A stretch of DNA of 64,000 bases from Conus ventricosus (GCA_018398815.1 CM031616.1:75117830-75181829); one strand, 5' to 3'. Positions 34,991 through 46,696 are shown, counted from the stretch's first letter. Numbers and translations: made by a program. Notes: generated from the letters alone by a model not told the origin.

Positions 34991-35570
34991 TGATTGACAC
35001 CGAATATATTATGAAAGCAAGCATGACTGACATACTATGCAATCTCAGACCAGAATGGAGCATCCTAACATCATCTTCCTCCTCATCGATCAGCACCACA
35101 GAAAGCTCTCAAATTCTGTGGCCTTTATTGCCCTGCTGTCATAGTGACTTCAGTTTAGATTTCCTCTCTGTGTATGTGCCCTTGCAAAGTTTGTGTCGAG
35201 ATCGGCAAAGTTCATGGGGACTGTTGTTGGACAGACGTGGTGTCACCCTCTTCAGTGGGACATTCAGTCATGTTGGCTCCACAACTAAACAGTTATTGAT
35301 GTCAGTGTGGGAAGTAGTCGGTGGTGTCCTGAGTATGTTTGATCAGAGCAGGCATCACTGAACAACATCACAGTGACCTGGCAACAGCGCAATGTCTCCT
35401 CTGGTGGCTTGCTTCATGACGACTTGACATTGACTGCTCCCTGTAGACTGCCAGTACTGGTGCGGCCGGACAAGCCAAGCTATGGCCGTGGAGAGGAGGC
35501 CGGAAAGAGCAGCATGAAGTGGCACACAACATAAGATAAACAAACAAACATCAGAATTCATTTTGTGTGT
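34990..35570. other. Probable BMAL intron or downstream sequence
   Basis: Unique sequence with one 116-codon plus-strand frame (35011-35361) of nondescript composition. The minus strand was searched for the PAS-B core and C-terminal exons expected downstream of the exon at 35643; none was found. Confidence 0.5.

Positions 35571-35615
<45 letters not shown>
35565..35615. repeat. GT microsatellite
   Basis: A (GT)n run of about 24 units, 30 bp beyond the donor of the BMAL exon. Confidence 0.95.
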
Positions 35616-35618
<3 letters not shown>

Positions 35619-35642
35619 GACCGAGCATGGCGTGCGTCTTAC

Positions 35643-35893
35643 CTTTCATCCACATAGGAGAAACTTGCCATCGATGGTGAGGCGGGACATGTACTCCATG
35701 GGGCGCACCTTGATGTGGGCGCGGTCCTCTGGCGGGAAGTGGCTGACGGGTCTCTGCACGCGGCCCACGGCCACAAGGCAGCTCAGGCTGCAGCTGTCGC
35801 TGTCCGCCTCCTGGTCCTCGTCCAGACCGATCTTGGCTGTGGACCACGACTTGAGGTAGCCCGTGCAATGGATCACATTGAAGTTCTTGGACT
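35643..35893 (-). CDS. Bmal1: BMAL1/cycle exon, linker to PAS-B
   Basis: The exon reads SKNFNVIHCTGYLKSW, then GLDEDQEADSDSCSLSCLVA, then KVRPMEYMSRLTIDGKF. This is the region between PAS-A and PAS-B and the first PAS-B strand of the clock protein BMAL1 (cycle in flies), the bHLH-PAS partner of CLOCK that drives E-box genes in the nucleus. The acceptor is GTGGTTGTCAG; the donor is AAAG|GTAAGA. The incoming phase (G+AG) matches the donor of the exon at 44514. At 35655-35662 the frame breaks: it runs into LLCG and a stop, whereas one base fewer in CTCCTATG would keep it open to the donor. That points to a single-base insertion, either an assembly error or a real mutation. The intron before it carries the acceptor-copy array. 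Confidence 0.9.
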
Positions 35894-35934
35894 CTGACAA
35901 CCACACACACACATCGTCATCACCACCTGAGGTG

Positions 35935-36345
35935 GAGTGGATCAACTGAAGATCTTGAATACTGCTCAGGTGACAAATATTTCAAAAGACCCCTTGAGGC
36001 TGACCCTGCAGTGGATTGCACAGAAGGTCTTGGACTCTGCCCACAAGACAAGCACATCATACTGACCACTTGCAGTTGAATCTGGAGTGGATCATACTGA
36101 AGGTCTTGGACTCTGCACCTGAGACAAGCATATCGTACTGACCACTTGCAGTTGAATCTGGAGTGGATCATATTGAAGATCTTGGACTATGCCCCTGAGA
36201 CAAGAATATCGAACTGATCACTTGAAGTTGAATCTGCAGTGGATCATATTGAAGGCCTTGGACTCTGCCCCTAAGGCAATCATATCGTACTGACCATTGA
36301 AGTTGAATCTGCAGTGGATCATACTGAAGGTGTTGGATCTTGCCA
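35935..36345 (-). repeat. Array of partial copies of a splice acceptor plus exon start
   Basis: About six copies at 76-80 bp spacing. On the minus strand units read GTCTCAGGTGCAG followed by AGTCCAAGACCTTCAGTATG and ATCCACTGCAG. This mirrors the true exon at 35893, whose acceptor ends GTTGTCAG and whose sequence begins AGTCCAAGAACTTCAATGTG and ATCCATTGCAC. Translated copies such as SKAFNMIHCRFNFK parallel SKNFNVIHCTGYLK. Four of the six copies keep CAG at or next to the junction. The copies lie in the intron immediately 5' of the real exon. Confidence 0.85.
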
Positions 36346-36825
36346 GAGTGAGATGCACGTACATCTCAGCTCCAACTGGAGGTGTTGCTGATAGGTGAAC
36401 TAAGAGAAAAACGACTTGATGCACCACTGACACCTGAGCTCATCATGTGAGAGAAAACACAAACATGTCAGATACCACCTGGTCTACTACAGAAAAGATT
36501 TGAGGTTCTGCTGACACTCCACGTGTCAACTCCAGAACCTTTCTTCCTTAAAGCAGGTGGCTTTTTCAGAAAAACATCACTCAGGCACTCTTGAAAAAGA
36601 CACTTAAAAAAGGATAAACTATATCTGATTCAAAGGCCATAAACAACGATGTTGGGCGTGTTTAAACATACTCTGACAGACCCTATAACCCCTCCCCGCA
36701 TTTATCCAACACCGAAAGGTTGTGTGGTACACACATGCATTTATCCAACACCGAAAGGTTGTGTGGTACACGCAATGCGCATCATCTTGACTCCCTCGCT
36801 AGTCCAGCTTCATTCCCCAGCACAG
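36345..36825. other. Intron sequence with a 36-bp direct duplication
   Basis: At about 36700-36772 the phrase CATTTATCCAACACCGAAAG with GTTGTGTGGTACAC occurs twice in tandem. Nothing else is recognised. Confidence 0.7.
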
Positions 36826-38000
36826 AGACTTGGGGAAGAGTGTTGAAGGGAAATCACAGAGGATGGGACTGGGCACAGAGACTTGGGGAAGAAGTGTTGA
36901 AGGGACTGGGCACAGAGACTTGGGAAGAGTGTTGAAGGGAAATCACAGAGGATGGACTGGGCACAGAGACTTGGGGAAGAAGTGTTGAAGGGACTGGGTA
37001 CAGAGACTTGGGAAAGAAGTGTTGAAGGGACTGGGCATAGAGACTAGGGAAAGAAGTGTTGAAGGGACTGGGTACAGAGACTTAGGGAAGAAGTGTTGAA
37101 GGGACTGGGTACAGAGACTTGGGGAAGAAGTGTTGAAGGGACTGGGTACAGAGACTTGGGGAAGAAGTGTTGAAGGGACTGGGTACAGAGACTTGGGAAA
37201 GAAGTGTTGAAGGGACTGGGCACAGAGACTTGGGGAAGAAGTGTTGAAGGGACTGGGTACAGAGACTTGGGAAAGAAGTGTTGAAGGGACTGGGCACAGA
37301 GACTTGGGGAAGAAGTGTTGAAGGGACTGGGCACAGAGACTTGGGGAAGAAGTGTTGAAGGGACTGGGTACAGAGACTTGGGAAGAAGTGTTGAAGGTAC
37401 TGGGCACAGAGACTTGGGAAAGAAGTGTTGAAGGGACTGGGCACAGAGACTTGGGGAAGAAGTGTTGAAGGGACTGGGTACAGAGACTTGGGGAAGAAGT
37501 GTTGAAGGGACTGGGCATAGAGACTTGGGGAAGAAGTGTTGAAGGGACTGGGTACAGAGACTTGGGAAAGAAGTGTTGAAGGGACTGGGCATAGAGACTT
37601 GGGGAAGAAGTGTTGAAGGGACTGGGCATAGAGACTTGGGGAAGAAGTGTTGAAGGGAAAAGACAGAGGACGGGACTGGGCACAGAGACTTGGGGAAGAA
37701 GTGTTGAAGGGAAAAGACAGAGGACGGGACTGGGCACAGAGACTTGGGGAAGAAGTGTTGAAGGGAAATCACAGAGGACAGGACTGGCACAGAGACTTGG
37801 GAAGAAGTGTTGTGGGGAAATCACAGAGGATGGGACTGGGCACAGTGACTTGGGGAAGAAGCGTTGAAGGGACTGGGCACAGAGACTTGGGGAAGAAGTG
37901 TTGAAGGGACTGGGCATAGAGACTTGGGGAAGAAGTGTTGAAGGGACTGGGTACAGAGACTTGGGGAAGAAGTGTTGAAGGGAAAAGACAGAGGACGGCA
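36825..38000. repeat. Minisatellite, 37-bp units
   Basis: The unit is ACTGGGCACAGAGACTTGGG plus GAAGAAGTGTTGAAGGG. Longer variants insert AAATCACAGAGGATGGG or AAAGACAGAGGACGGG. The period is not a multiple of three, yet none of the three minus-strand frames of the unit has a stop, so a 374-codon open frame (36943-38067) results without selection. About 30 copies, in a BMAL intron. Confidence 0.95.
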
Positions 38001-38084
38001 CGGGGCACATGACTGCGCTGGGCTGCAGGGCGAAGAAGGCGGTGGACAATCCGAGCACCCATGGCACCCCTCAAACCTCCTGTC

Positions 38085-39125
38085 ATAGCACACAAAAGGG
38101 AGACCATTCCAAGAGAAGGCAAACCAAAGCAACACTTCAGAATTGGAGACACGTTTCCTTACTGAATGCTGCTTATAACATTTATAACATTTGTTCTGCG
38201 TGCTCTGCCACTGCACTTAGGCTTGTGCTGCCTGTAATGAGTCATACAGATCAAAAGGATTTTATGGAAGGGAGAATACCTGCAAATGACATCCAGAAGA
38301 TACGTGATGAACTTTTAAAAACAGTAAAGAATAATATTCAGGGAATGCCACTAACATCCAGAAGATACACAACGAACTGTTAAAAACAGCACAGAATAAT
38401 ATTCAGGGAACGCCACTTTCCGCAGATTTTGAAAAGACTTCAATTCGCTGTCTTGGACATTTTGCATGTGTTGAAGTTCTTTAATTTTGGAGCACAAATA
38501 ACCAAACGGGTTCACGCACTATAAGTAAATACCATATCTTGTGTACGGATAAATCGCCAACATTTTCTTAGGTTTAATGTACACAACCAGGCCTTGCTCA
38601 CCTTACGTTTACCTAATATGTGCCGAAAAACTGTCAATCAAAACAAAAGAATGAAAGGAATGAAGCTATGTGAGTTTGGACCTCTCCTCTCTCAGTTCGC
38701 TAATAATACATCTCCTCGTCTTGATGGCTCATGGAGCTGTCAGTACACGTGCTGCCTTCAGGAACACCTCTGACTGGAAAGTGAATGTCAAGAAAATCCT
38801 AATCGTATGGACTGGAGGCAGAACAAGTGGTGGTGTAAAGTTTCTTTGTGACATGAATTTTGTTTGGAACTTCAGTATTTTCAAAGTCTTGTGTAACAAG
38901 TTTTCTGCAAACACTGAACACATTTAAGATTTAAACTTCAATAGCAAAATCTGGACACTAAGGTTACTGCTACAAATATGGTCGAACTACAGACTATGCA
39001 ACAGACAGTTACTCTGTCAAAACTGTCCACTGTGAAGGATGGCGGTGCTACTGACACTTGCTCTGTCCAAACTGTTGCTTTCGTTGAATCAACCTGCCTG
39101 ACACCATTGACTGTTTGTTTTATCG
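38085..39125 (+). mobile_element. Decayed LINE reverse-transcriptase fragment (L1/Tx1-like)
   Basis: Ordered reverse-transcriptase blocks are visible: NWRHVSLLNAAYNIYN near 38140, then VLPVMSHTDQKDFMEGR, a motif A-like SADFEKTSIRCLG near 38418, a degraded motif C (LSQFANNTS) near 38692, and FLCDMNFVWNFSIFKVL near 38845. Thumb-like sequence follows to about 39120. Between 38280 and 38400 about 65 bp are duplicated in tandem. Order and motifs suggest the L1/Tx1 side of non-LTR elements. Both ends are missing. Confidence 0.75.
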
Positions 39126-39184
39126 GAACTTGAAACACTTTTCACGAATCTCAGTGGGTGGACAGAGAAGTGAGATTTTAAAAA

Positions 39185-41335
39185 ATGTATGTGTACCCTC
39201 TGAGGGGGGTCTACAGCCGATCACATTGTATGTGTATCCTCTGAGGGGGGTATACAGCCGATCACTATACCTCTGAGGGGGGTCTATGATCACATTGTAT
39301 GTGTATCCTCTGACCCCCCGTCTATGATCACATTGTATGTGTATCCACTGAGGGGGGTCTATGATCACACTGTCTGTGTATCCTCTGAAGGGGTCTACAG
39401 ACGATCACATTGTATGTGTATCCTCTGAGGGGGGTCTACAATCACATTGCATGTGTATCCTCTGAGGGGGGTCTATGATCACATTGTATGTGTATCCTCT
39501 GAGGGGGGTCTACAGACGATCACATTGTATGTGTATCCTCTGAGGGGGGTCTACAGACGATCACATTGTATGTGTATCATCTGAGGGGGGGTCTATGATC
39601 ACATCGTATGTGTATCCTCTGAGGGGGTCTATGATCACACTGTATGGGTATCCTCTGAGGGGGGTCTTTGATCACACTGTCTGTGTATCCTCTGAGGGGG
39701 GTCTATGATCACATCGTATGTGTATCCTCTGTGGGGGTCTATGATCACACTGTGTATCCTCTGAGGGGGGTCTATGATCACATTGTATGTGTATCCTCTG
39801 AGAAGGGTCTATGATCACATTGTATGTGTATCCTCTGAGGGGGGTCTATGATCACATCGTATGTGTATCCTCTGAGGGGGTCTATGATCACACTGTATGG
39901 GTATCCTCTGAGGGGGGTCTATGATCACATCGTATGTGTATCCTCTGTGGAGGTCTATGATCACATTGTCTGTGTATCATCTGAGGGGGGTCTATGATCA
40001 CATTGTATGTGTTTTCCTCTGAGAAGGGTCTATAATCACATTGTATGTGTATCCTCTGAGGGGGGTCTATGATCACACTGTATGTGTATCCTCTGAGGGG
40101 GTCTATGATCACATTGTATGTGTATTCCTCTGAGGGGGTCTACAGCCGATCACATTGTATGTGTATCCTCTGAGGGGGGGGGGGGGGTCTATGATCACAC
40201 TGTATGTGCATCCTCTGAGGGGGGGGGTCTATGATCACATTGTATGTGCATCCTCTGAGGGGGGTCTATGATCACACTGTATGTGTATCCTCTGAGGGGG
40301 GGGTCTATGATCACATTGTATGTGTATCCGCTGAGGGGGGTCTATGATCACACTGTATGTGTATCCTCTGAGGGGGGGTCTATGATCACATTGTATGTGT
40401 ATCCTCTGAGGGGGGTCTATGATCACACTGTATGTGTATCCTCTGAAGGGGGTCTATGATCACACTGTATGTGTATCCACTGAGGGGGGTCTATGATCAC
40501 ACTGTATGTGTATCCTTTGAGGGGGGTCTATGATCACACTGTATGTGTATCCTCTGAGGGGGTCTATGATCACATTGTATGTGTATCCTCTGAGGGGGGT
40601 CTATGATCACACCGTATGTGCATCCTCTGTGGGGGTCTATGATCACACTGTATGTGTATCCTCTGAGAAGGGTCTATGATCACATTGTATGTGTATCCTC
40701 TGAGGGGGTCTATGATCACACTGTATGTGTATTCCTCTGAGGGGGGTCTATGATCACATTGTATGTGTATCCTCTGAGGGGGTCTATGATCACATGGTAT
40801 GTGTATCCCTCTGAGGGGGTCTATGATCACATTGTATGTGTATCCTCTGAGGGGGGTCTACAGCTGATCACATTGTATGTGTATCCTCTGAGGGGGGTCT
40901 ATGATCACATTGTATGTGTATCCTCAGAGGGGGGTCTACAGACGATCACATTGTATGTGTATCCTCTGAGGGGGGGGGGGGGGTTCTATGACCTCACTGT
41001 ATGTGTATCCTCTGAGGGGGTCTATGATCACACTGTATGTATATCCTCTGAGGAGAGTCTACAATCACACTGTATGTGTATCCTCTGAGGGGGGTCTATG
41101 ATCACATTGTATGTGTATCCTCTGAGGGGGGTCTACAGACGATCACATTGTATGTGTATCCTCTGAGGGGGGTCTATGGTCACATTGTATGTGTACCCTC
41201 TGAGGGGGGTCTACAGACGATCACATTGTATGTGTACCCTCTGAGGGGGGTCTACAGACGATCACATTGTATGTGTACCTTCTGAGGGGGGTCTACAGAC
41301 GATCACATTGTATGTGCATCCTCGGTTGGGGTCTA
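39185..41335. repeat. Minisatellite, about 37-bp units with TGATCA
   Basis: Unit words are TCTATGATCACATTGTATG and TGTATCCTCTGAGGGGGG; variants read TCTACAGACGATCACATTG. Most units hold the palindrome TGATCA, and the G run varies from 4 to 14. About 57 copies. Open frames on both strands are by-products. Confidence 0.95.
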
Positions 41336-41339
41336 CAGA

Positions 41340-42108
41340 CGAGCACTTTGCCTGCTTTCATTGCAGTTATGAAAATCAATGGGCTGAAGGGACTACAGGT
41401 TGTTTCCGTTTTGAACACCTTTGCCAACAGTTTATATACCTACATTACGACATTATGAACCTATAGCAGTCAGTCTTCTTATCTGCCCATGCTGCACACA
41501 GATAACGCCTTGTGGGGAAAAAAGTTGTTCTAAGGCACTACAAGAAATTGTGCACTAAATGTCTTCCACAAAATGTCAGGTAGTCATCAGCGAATGCATT
41601 CATTGCAACACAAGCATTGTTAGGGAAAGACATACTGCACATTCACCAATGGATAGATGTCAACATTCACCACACCAAACACTTGTGAACAATGATGGAA
41701 ATTTCCGTAGTTTCACAGAACAATATCTTTTTATTCACAGAACTTTTTTTTTCATTTAATGGTGTGATATAAGCAATCAAGTCTTTCCTAAATAAGCTAA
41801 ATATTTAGATAAGGGGTCGTCATAATACTATGCATGCTAAAAGTTGTGTAATCATTTTAAAAAGCAGTAAAGGTGTAGAGTATTCACTGTGTGGGTCTGA
41901 TTTTACAGCGGGTGGAATGAACATTTCAACGAATCAAAACTGGACAACAATGTTTGGCCATTGTTATAAATCAATGCCTGAAATTCAGCTGAGGTGGTTT
42001 CGATAAAGGTTTTTGCACTGAATCCTGTTAACCAGAAAATTCCTGAAAATGTGTCGTTAAGTTGACGATCCTTCGTGATTATTTTGTAGACAGGAACTAT
42101 CGACCACT
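41340..42108 (+). other. Unique stretch, possible plus-strand terminal exon
   Basis: A plus-strand acceptor-like CCTGCTTTCATTGCAG ends at 41366, followed by a short frame MKINGLKGLQVVSVLNTFA that stops at 41458. The rest is AT-rich and UTR-like and runs into the AATAAA-bearing array. No homolog is recognised; it may equally be plain BMAL intron. Confidence 0.2.
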
Positions 42109-43430
42109 GACCATGTGTTGTAGAAGTGTCGCGTGGATAAGAAATAAAGACTACTGACCATGTGTTGTGGAAGTGTCATTTAGATGGGAAATAAAGACGA
42201 TTGACCATGTGTTGTGGAAGTGTCATTTAGATGGAAATAAAGACTACTGACCATGTGTTGTGGAAGTGTCATTTAGATGGGAAATAAAGACGACTGACCA
42301 TGTGTTGTGGAAGTGTCATTTAGATGGAAATAAAGACTACTGACCATGTGTTGTGGAAGTGTCATTTAGATGGAAATAAAGACGATTGACCATGTGTTGT
42401 GGAAGTGTCATTTAGATGGAAATAAAGACGATTGACCATGTGTTGTGGAAGTGTCATTTAGATGGAAATAAGACGATTGACCATGTGTTGTGGAAGTGTC
42501 ATTTAGATGGAAATAAAGACGATTGACCATGTGTTGTGGAAGTGTCATTTAGATGGAAATAAAGACGATTGACCATGTGTTGTGGAAGTGTCATTTAGAT
42601 GGAAATAAAGGCTACTGACCATGTGTTGTGGAAGTGTCATTTAGATGGGAAATAAAGGCTACTGACCATGTGTTGTGGAAGTGTCATTTAGATGGAAATA
42701 ACGACTACTGACCATGTGTTGTGGAAGTGTCATTTAGATGGAAATAAAGACTACTGACCATGTGTTGTCGAAGTGTCATTTAGATGGAAATAAAGGCTAC
42801 TGACCATATGTTGTGGAAGTGTCATTTAGATGGAAATAAAGGCTACTGACAATGTGTTGTGGAAGTGTCATTTAGATGGGAAATAGACTACTGACCATGT
42901 GTTGTGGAAGTGTCATTTAGATGGAAAATAAAGACTACTGACCATGTGTTGTGGAAGTGTCATTTAGATGGGAAATAAAGGCTACTGACCATGTGTTGTG
43001 GAAGTGTCATTTAGATGGGAAATAAAGACTACTGACCATGTGTTGTGGAAGTGTCATTTAGATGGGAAATAAAGGCTACTGACCATGTGTTGTGGAAGTG
43101 TCATTTAGATGGAAATAAAGGCTACTGACCATGTGTTGAGGAAGTGTCATTTAGATGGAAATAAAGACTACTGACCATGTGTTGTGGAAGTGTCATTTAG
43201 ATGGGAAATAAAGGCTACTGACCATGTGTTGTGGAAGTGTCATTTAGATGGGAAATAAAGGCTACTGACCATGTGTTGAGGAAGTGTCATTTAGATGGAA
43301 ATAAAGACTACTGACCATGTGTTGTGGAAGTGTCATTTAGATGGAAATAAAGACTATTGACCATGTGTTGTGGAAGTGTCATTCAGATGGAAATAAAGAC
43401 TACAGACCACGCGTTCTGAAAGTGTCGCCT
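42108..43430 (+). repeat. Minisatellite, 46-bp units each with AATAAA
   Basis: The unit is GACTACTGACCATGTGTTGT, GGAAGTGTCATTTAGATGG, AAATAAA. About 28 copies, nearly all with the poly(A) signal AATAAA on the plus strand and a GT-rich TGTGTTGTGG about 12-22 bp after it. Variation is mostly GGAAATAAA against GGGAAATAAA and GACTACT against GACGATT or GGCTACT. Confidence 0.95.
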
Positions 43431-44205
43431 TGTTTGTGAGTTTTGGTCTGAGCTGCAATAAAAAATAATTTAAAAAACAGTTTTGTCATATCAATACTGG
43501 TTATATTGCAGACCTTGTTCTGTTTGGAACAGGAGAAAGTTCATCCACTGATAGTTTTTTTTAAATTTCATTTATTGCTAGCAAAGTTTTGTGTAGAATC
43601 GTAGAGTCTTAAATGTATGTTTTAGCTTTACAGGAGTTTCTCACAGTTTTAAGGCAGAGGTTTACAACTGAAAAAATGCATCACGAACACAAGATAATTT
43701 GCATTACTTGACAAACGAATTGTCCTCTTATGTGCTTTTAATTGAACGATTTGTTGCAACTGACATTTTTACATACCACTGTGAATGCCTTCCCATTGTG
43801 AGAGGCACAATCTCAATTCTGGAGGCCTAACACTTATGACTGTACACACTTCCATGTCTCTCCTCCCCCCCCCCCCCCTTTTTTTTTTTCTCTTATCCCT
43901 TTCCCTGTAACTTTTTTTGTTGTTGTTGATTTTGTGTTGTGGAGAGTGTTTTTTGTTGTTGTTTGTGTGAGTTTTTGTACAGTCATCTTTCTCTTGCTAT
44001 CGGGTTGAGTAAGCATTTCCATGGAGAGGAATATGTGAAGGTTTTTTCCATTTTTTTCAACCTTTGACAAATTCGATCCAATTGGATTGTGATCCAGTAA
44101 GGAATTAATGCTTTTCCACAACCCCCATGGAATTACTGGGCACCTGTACAAAGATTTCTGTTGTAGTGTTGAATAAAAATGATTGAAAAAAGGAAGATTT
44201 TATTC
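43431..44205. other. AT-rich BMAL intron, no gene seen
   Basis: It contains a poly-C/poly-T block at about 43865-43890 and TTG-rich stretches. No recognisable coding or RNA feature. Confidence 0.6.
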
Positions 44206-44209
44206 ATTC

Positions 44210-44211
44210 AC

Positions 44212-44268
<57 letters not shown>

Positions 44269-44419
44269 CAACCAGCTACACCCGTACTACTGAAAAGGAA
44301 GACACAGTAACATCAGACAAACAAAAGCAAATCACAGATGGCTCAGCACTCCCTCAGGTCAGTGCCTTGATCAACAATAAGCAGACAAATCACCGCCAAT
44401 GGCTGGCTGGCTGGCTCTC

Positions 44420-44470
<51 letters not shown>
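44210..44470. repeat. CA and CT microsatellites
   Basis: (CA)n lies at about 44213-44268 and (CT)n at about 44417-44469. The latter ends about 45 bp from the BMAL exon donor and forms a GA tract just inside the intron on the gene strand. Confidence 0.95.
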
Positions 44471-44471
<1 letters not shown>

Positions 44472-44513
44472 TCCTTTCTTTTTCTCCTTGAACTAGGCGT
44501 TGAGGAACAGTAC

Positions 44514-44699
44514 CTGCTCTTCGTTTGCGGTGGTAGTGAGTGTCCACGGGCTCTTTCTTCACCCTGACTGGCAGACTGGCAGCACTGACGTCGGACGGAG
44601 CTTTGCTGCTGCTCTTCATGCGACAGAAGAAGGAGCGCCGTGCTCCTGAACACAGCTGTGTCTGCTTCTGGGGCAGCTCCGTCTTCACCGGCATCATGG
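44514..44699 (-). CDS. Bmal1: BMAL1/cycle exon, PAS-A to PAS-B linker
   Basis: The exon reads MMPVKTELPQKQTQ and then LCSGARRSFFCRMKSSS, the linker block highly characteristic of BMAL/cycle and ARNT-family proteins, followed by a variable stretch with VRVKKEPVDTHYHRKRRA. V-K-K-E-P looks like a SUMO-type consensus (psi-K-x-E), which is an inference. The acceptor is CCCACTGCAG and the donor is GAGCAG|GTACTG. The exon takes one base from the exon at 51657 (AAAA|CC gives Lys-Thr) and passes one base to the exon at 35893, so all three exons join in phase without a stop here. Length is 186 nt. No damage is seen in this exon. Confidence 0.93.
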
Positions 44700-45265
44700 C
44701 TGCAGTGGGCACGTCATATCACATGTGTTCTACATCATCATCACCATAACCCACGAGGACGGCTGGTCACATCCTATCATGCCATTTGTCACACTGTGAC
44801 ACATCAGGCTAGCATTCCATCCCACAATCCCGCATCATCGTATCCTGTTTCACATCATATTATGTTCAGCTTATAGAGGTACTATACCCGATAATCAGGT
44901 CCAATATGTTATACGCCTCATATCATGCCATATCACATGATATAATTGTACTATGTCCCATGTATAAACTACTGTACAAACAGCTCACGTTAGACTATAC
45001 TGTAAACACAATAGTATCATATGACATAATCAGGGATAAAAATGTCTCTATCACTTTATGTCACACAATCATATGACATGGTTGTACTATGTCACATCAT
45101 TATGTATAAACATAATGTACAAATGTCTGACATTAAACTATACTGTACACACACTAGTACTAATCGGGGATGAAGAAGTCTCCTTTCCATGATGTCACAC
45201 AAAATGCTACCACTGTATTCCATGGTCAGCTATCATCACGCCACAGCGTGTTTCACACCGCACTC
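44700..45265. other. Intron with a diverged direct duplication
   Basis: Two copies of about 120-135 bp, near 44935-45055 and 45070-45185, share GTACTATGTC, TGTATAAAC, ACTATACTGTA and GGGATRAARAWGTCTC. No gene. Confidence 0.6.
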
Positions 45266-45835
45266 ATGCCGTATACAAGTATTACACCCCCACATCATCT
45301 GTCATACTTGTATCATTACGCTGTCTTATACAATATACAAGCATTACACCCCCACATCATCTGTAATACTTGTATCATTACGCTATCTCATGCAATATAC
45401 AAGTATTACACCCCCACATCATCTATCATATTTGTATCATTACGCTATCTCATGCAATATACAAGTATTACACCCCCACATCATCTATCATATTTGTATC
45501 ATTACGCTATCTCATGCAATATACAAGTATTACACCCTCACATCATCTGTCATATTTGTATCATAACATTATCTCATACTATATACATTACACCCCCAAA
45601 TCATCTGTCATATTTGTATCATTGCGCTATCTCATGCAATATACAAGTATTACATCCCCACATCATGTCATATTTGTGTCATTACGCTATCTCATACAAT
45701 ATAGAAGAATTACACCCCCACATCATCTGCCATATTTGTGTCATTACGCTATCTCATACAATATACAAGTATTACACCCCCACATCATCTGTCATATTTG
45801 TATCATACACTATCTCATACAATATACAGGTATCC
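45265..45835. repeat. Minisatellite, about 62-bp units
   Basis: Unit words are ACAAGTATTACACCCCCACA, TCATCTGTCATATTTGTATC and ATTACGCTATCTCATACAAT. About nine copies in a BMAL intron. Confidence 0.93.
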
Positions 45836-46696
45836 TATCCCATAATGAGGCATTGCATATGTCTCACATTTCAAACAAGACAGCAGTTTATGTCGTACTC
45901 AGGCATCATGGTATCATGTTCCATCTCGTATCACACTAATTCATACAGTATATATGATGTACTGCCTATCTATGTCCTGCCTATCTATGCTTCCACACGG
46001 TCTACTCCTTGTCGTGGTGCGGGAGCTTGTGTGCCTCTATGACCCAGAGAGCTATGCTAGCGGGAGCTGTATGCTCCTGGTAGGGCCACCCAAGCTGGAC
46101 AGGTCGAAGGGTAGAGATCAGACTAATGCAGACCAACTCACCCGGAGGTTAAATGGGTTTGTGTAGGGCTAACACCCCTTCTTGGGCAGATGGGGCTCAT
46201 TAGTCGAGGAAGACAGCCCATCTAAGAGAAGGAAAACTCTGATCTCAAACCTCCGCTGCCTTGCGGCTAAACCCACTCTTAGGAAAGGCTTCGGGAGTCA
46301 ACCCTGTGGAAAAATCCGGAGTCGGAGTCCCCAAGGCAGTCCGAGGCTGTATACAGCAACGTTCTGGCAACTCCTGCGACGGCGCTAGAACCATGTGTAT
46401 CGGCGTTTGCCTTTCCAATGGACCATTCCAGCGACGTGGAGAGGGGGGATCTGCTGCATGGGTAACAGCTTGCCCTCCATACTTATTTAACCGGGCTTTG
46501 CGCTATGGAGAGGTCACTCCAGCTTCGCTTTGCAGCGTCGACAAAACACGGGAAGTAACAGTCTACCGTTATAAGTCTGCACACTCAATTGGCGTAGAGT
46601 CAGACGCCAGGGGCTGCTTCCGACGGTGGGAGAGGTCATCGCTTTTCACTGGGTAGCTACCACCCGCCTTAAGCTGGGCAGTCCCCAGCCAGTAAG

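Noticed and set aside
35011..35361. 116-codon plus-strand frame
   Set aside because: No domain, no splice context, Ser-rich low-information composition; more likely chance in intron or spacer.
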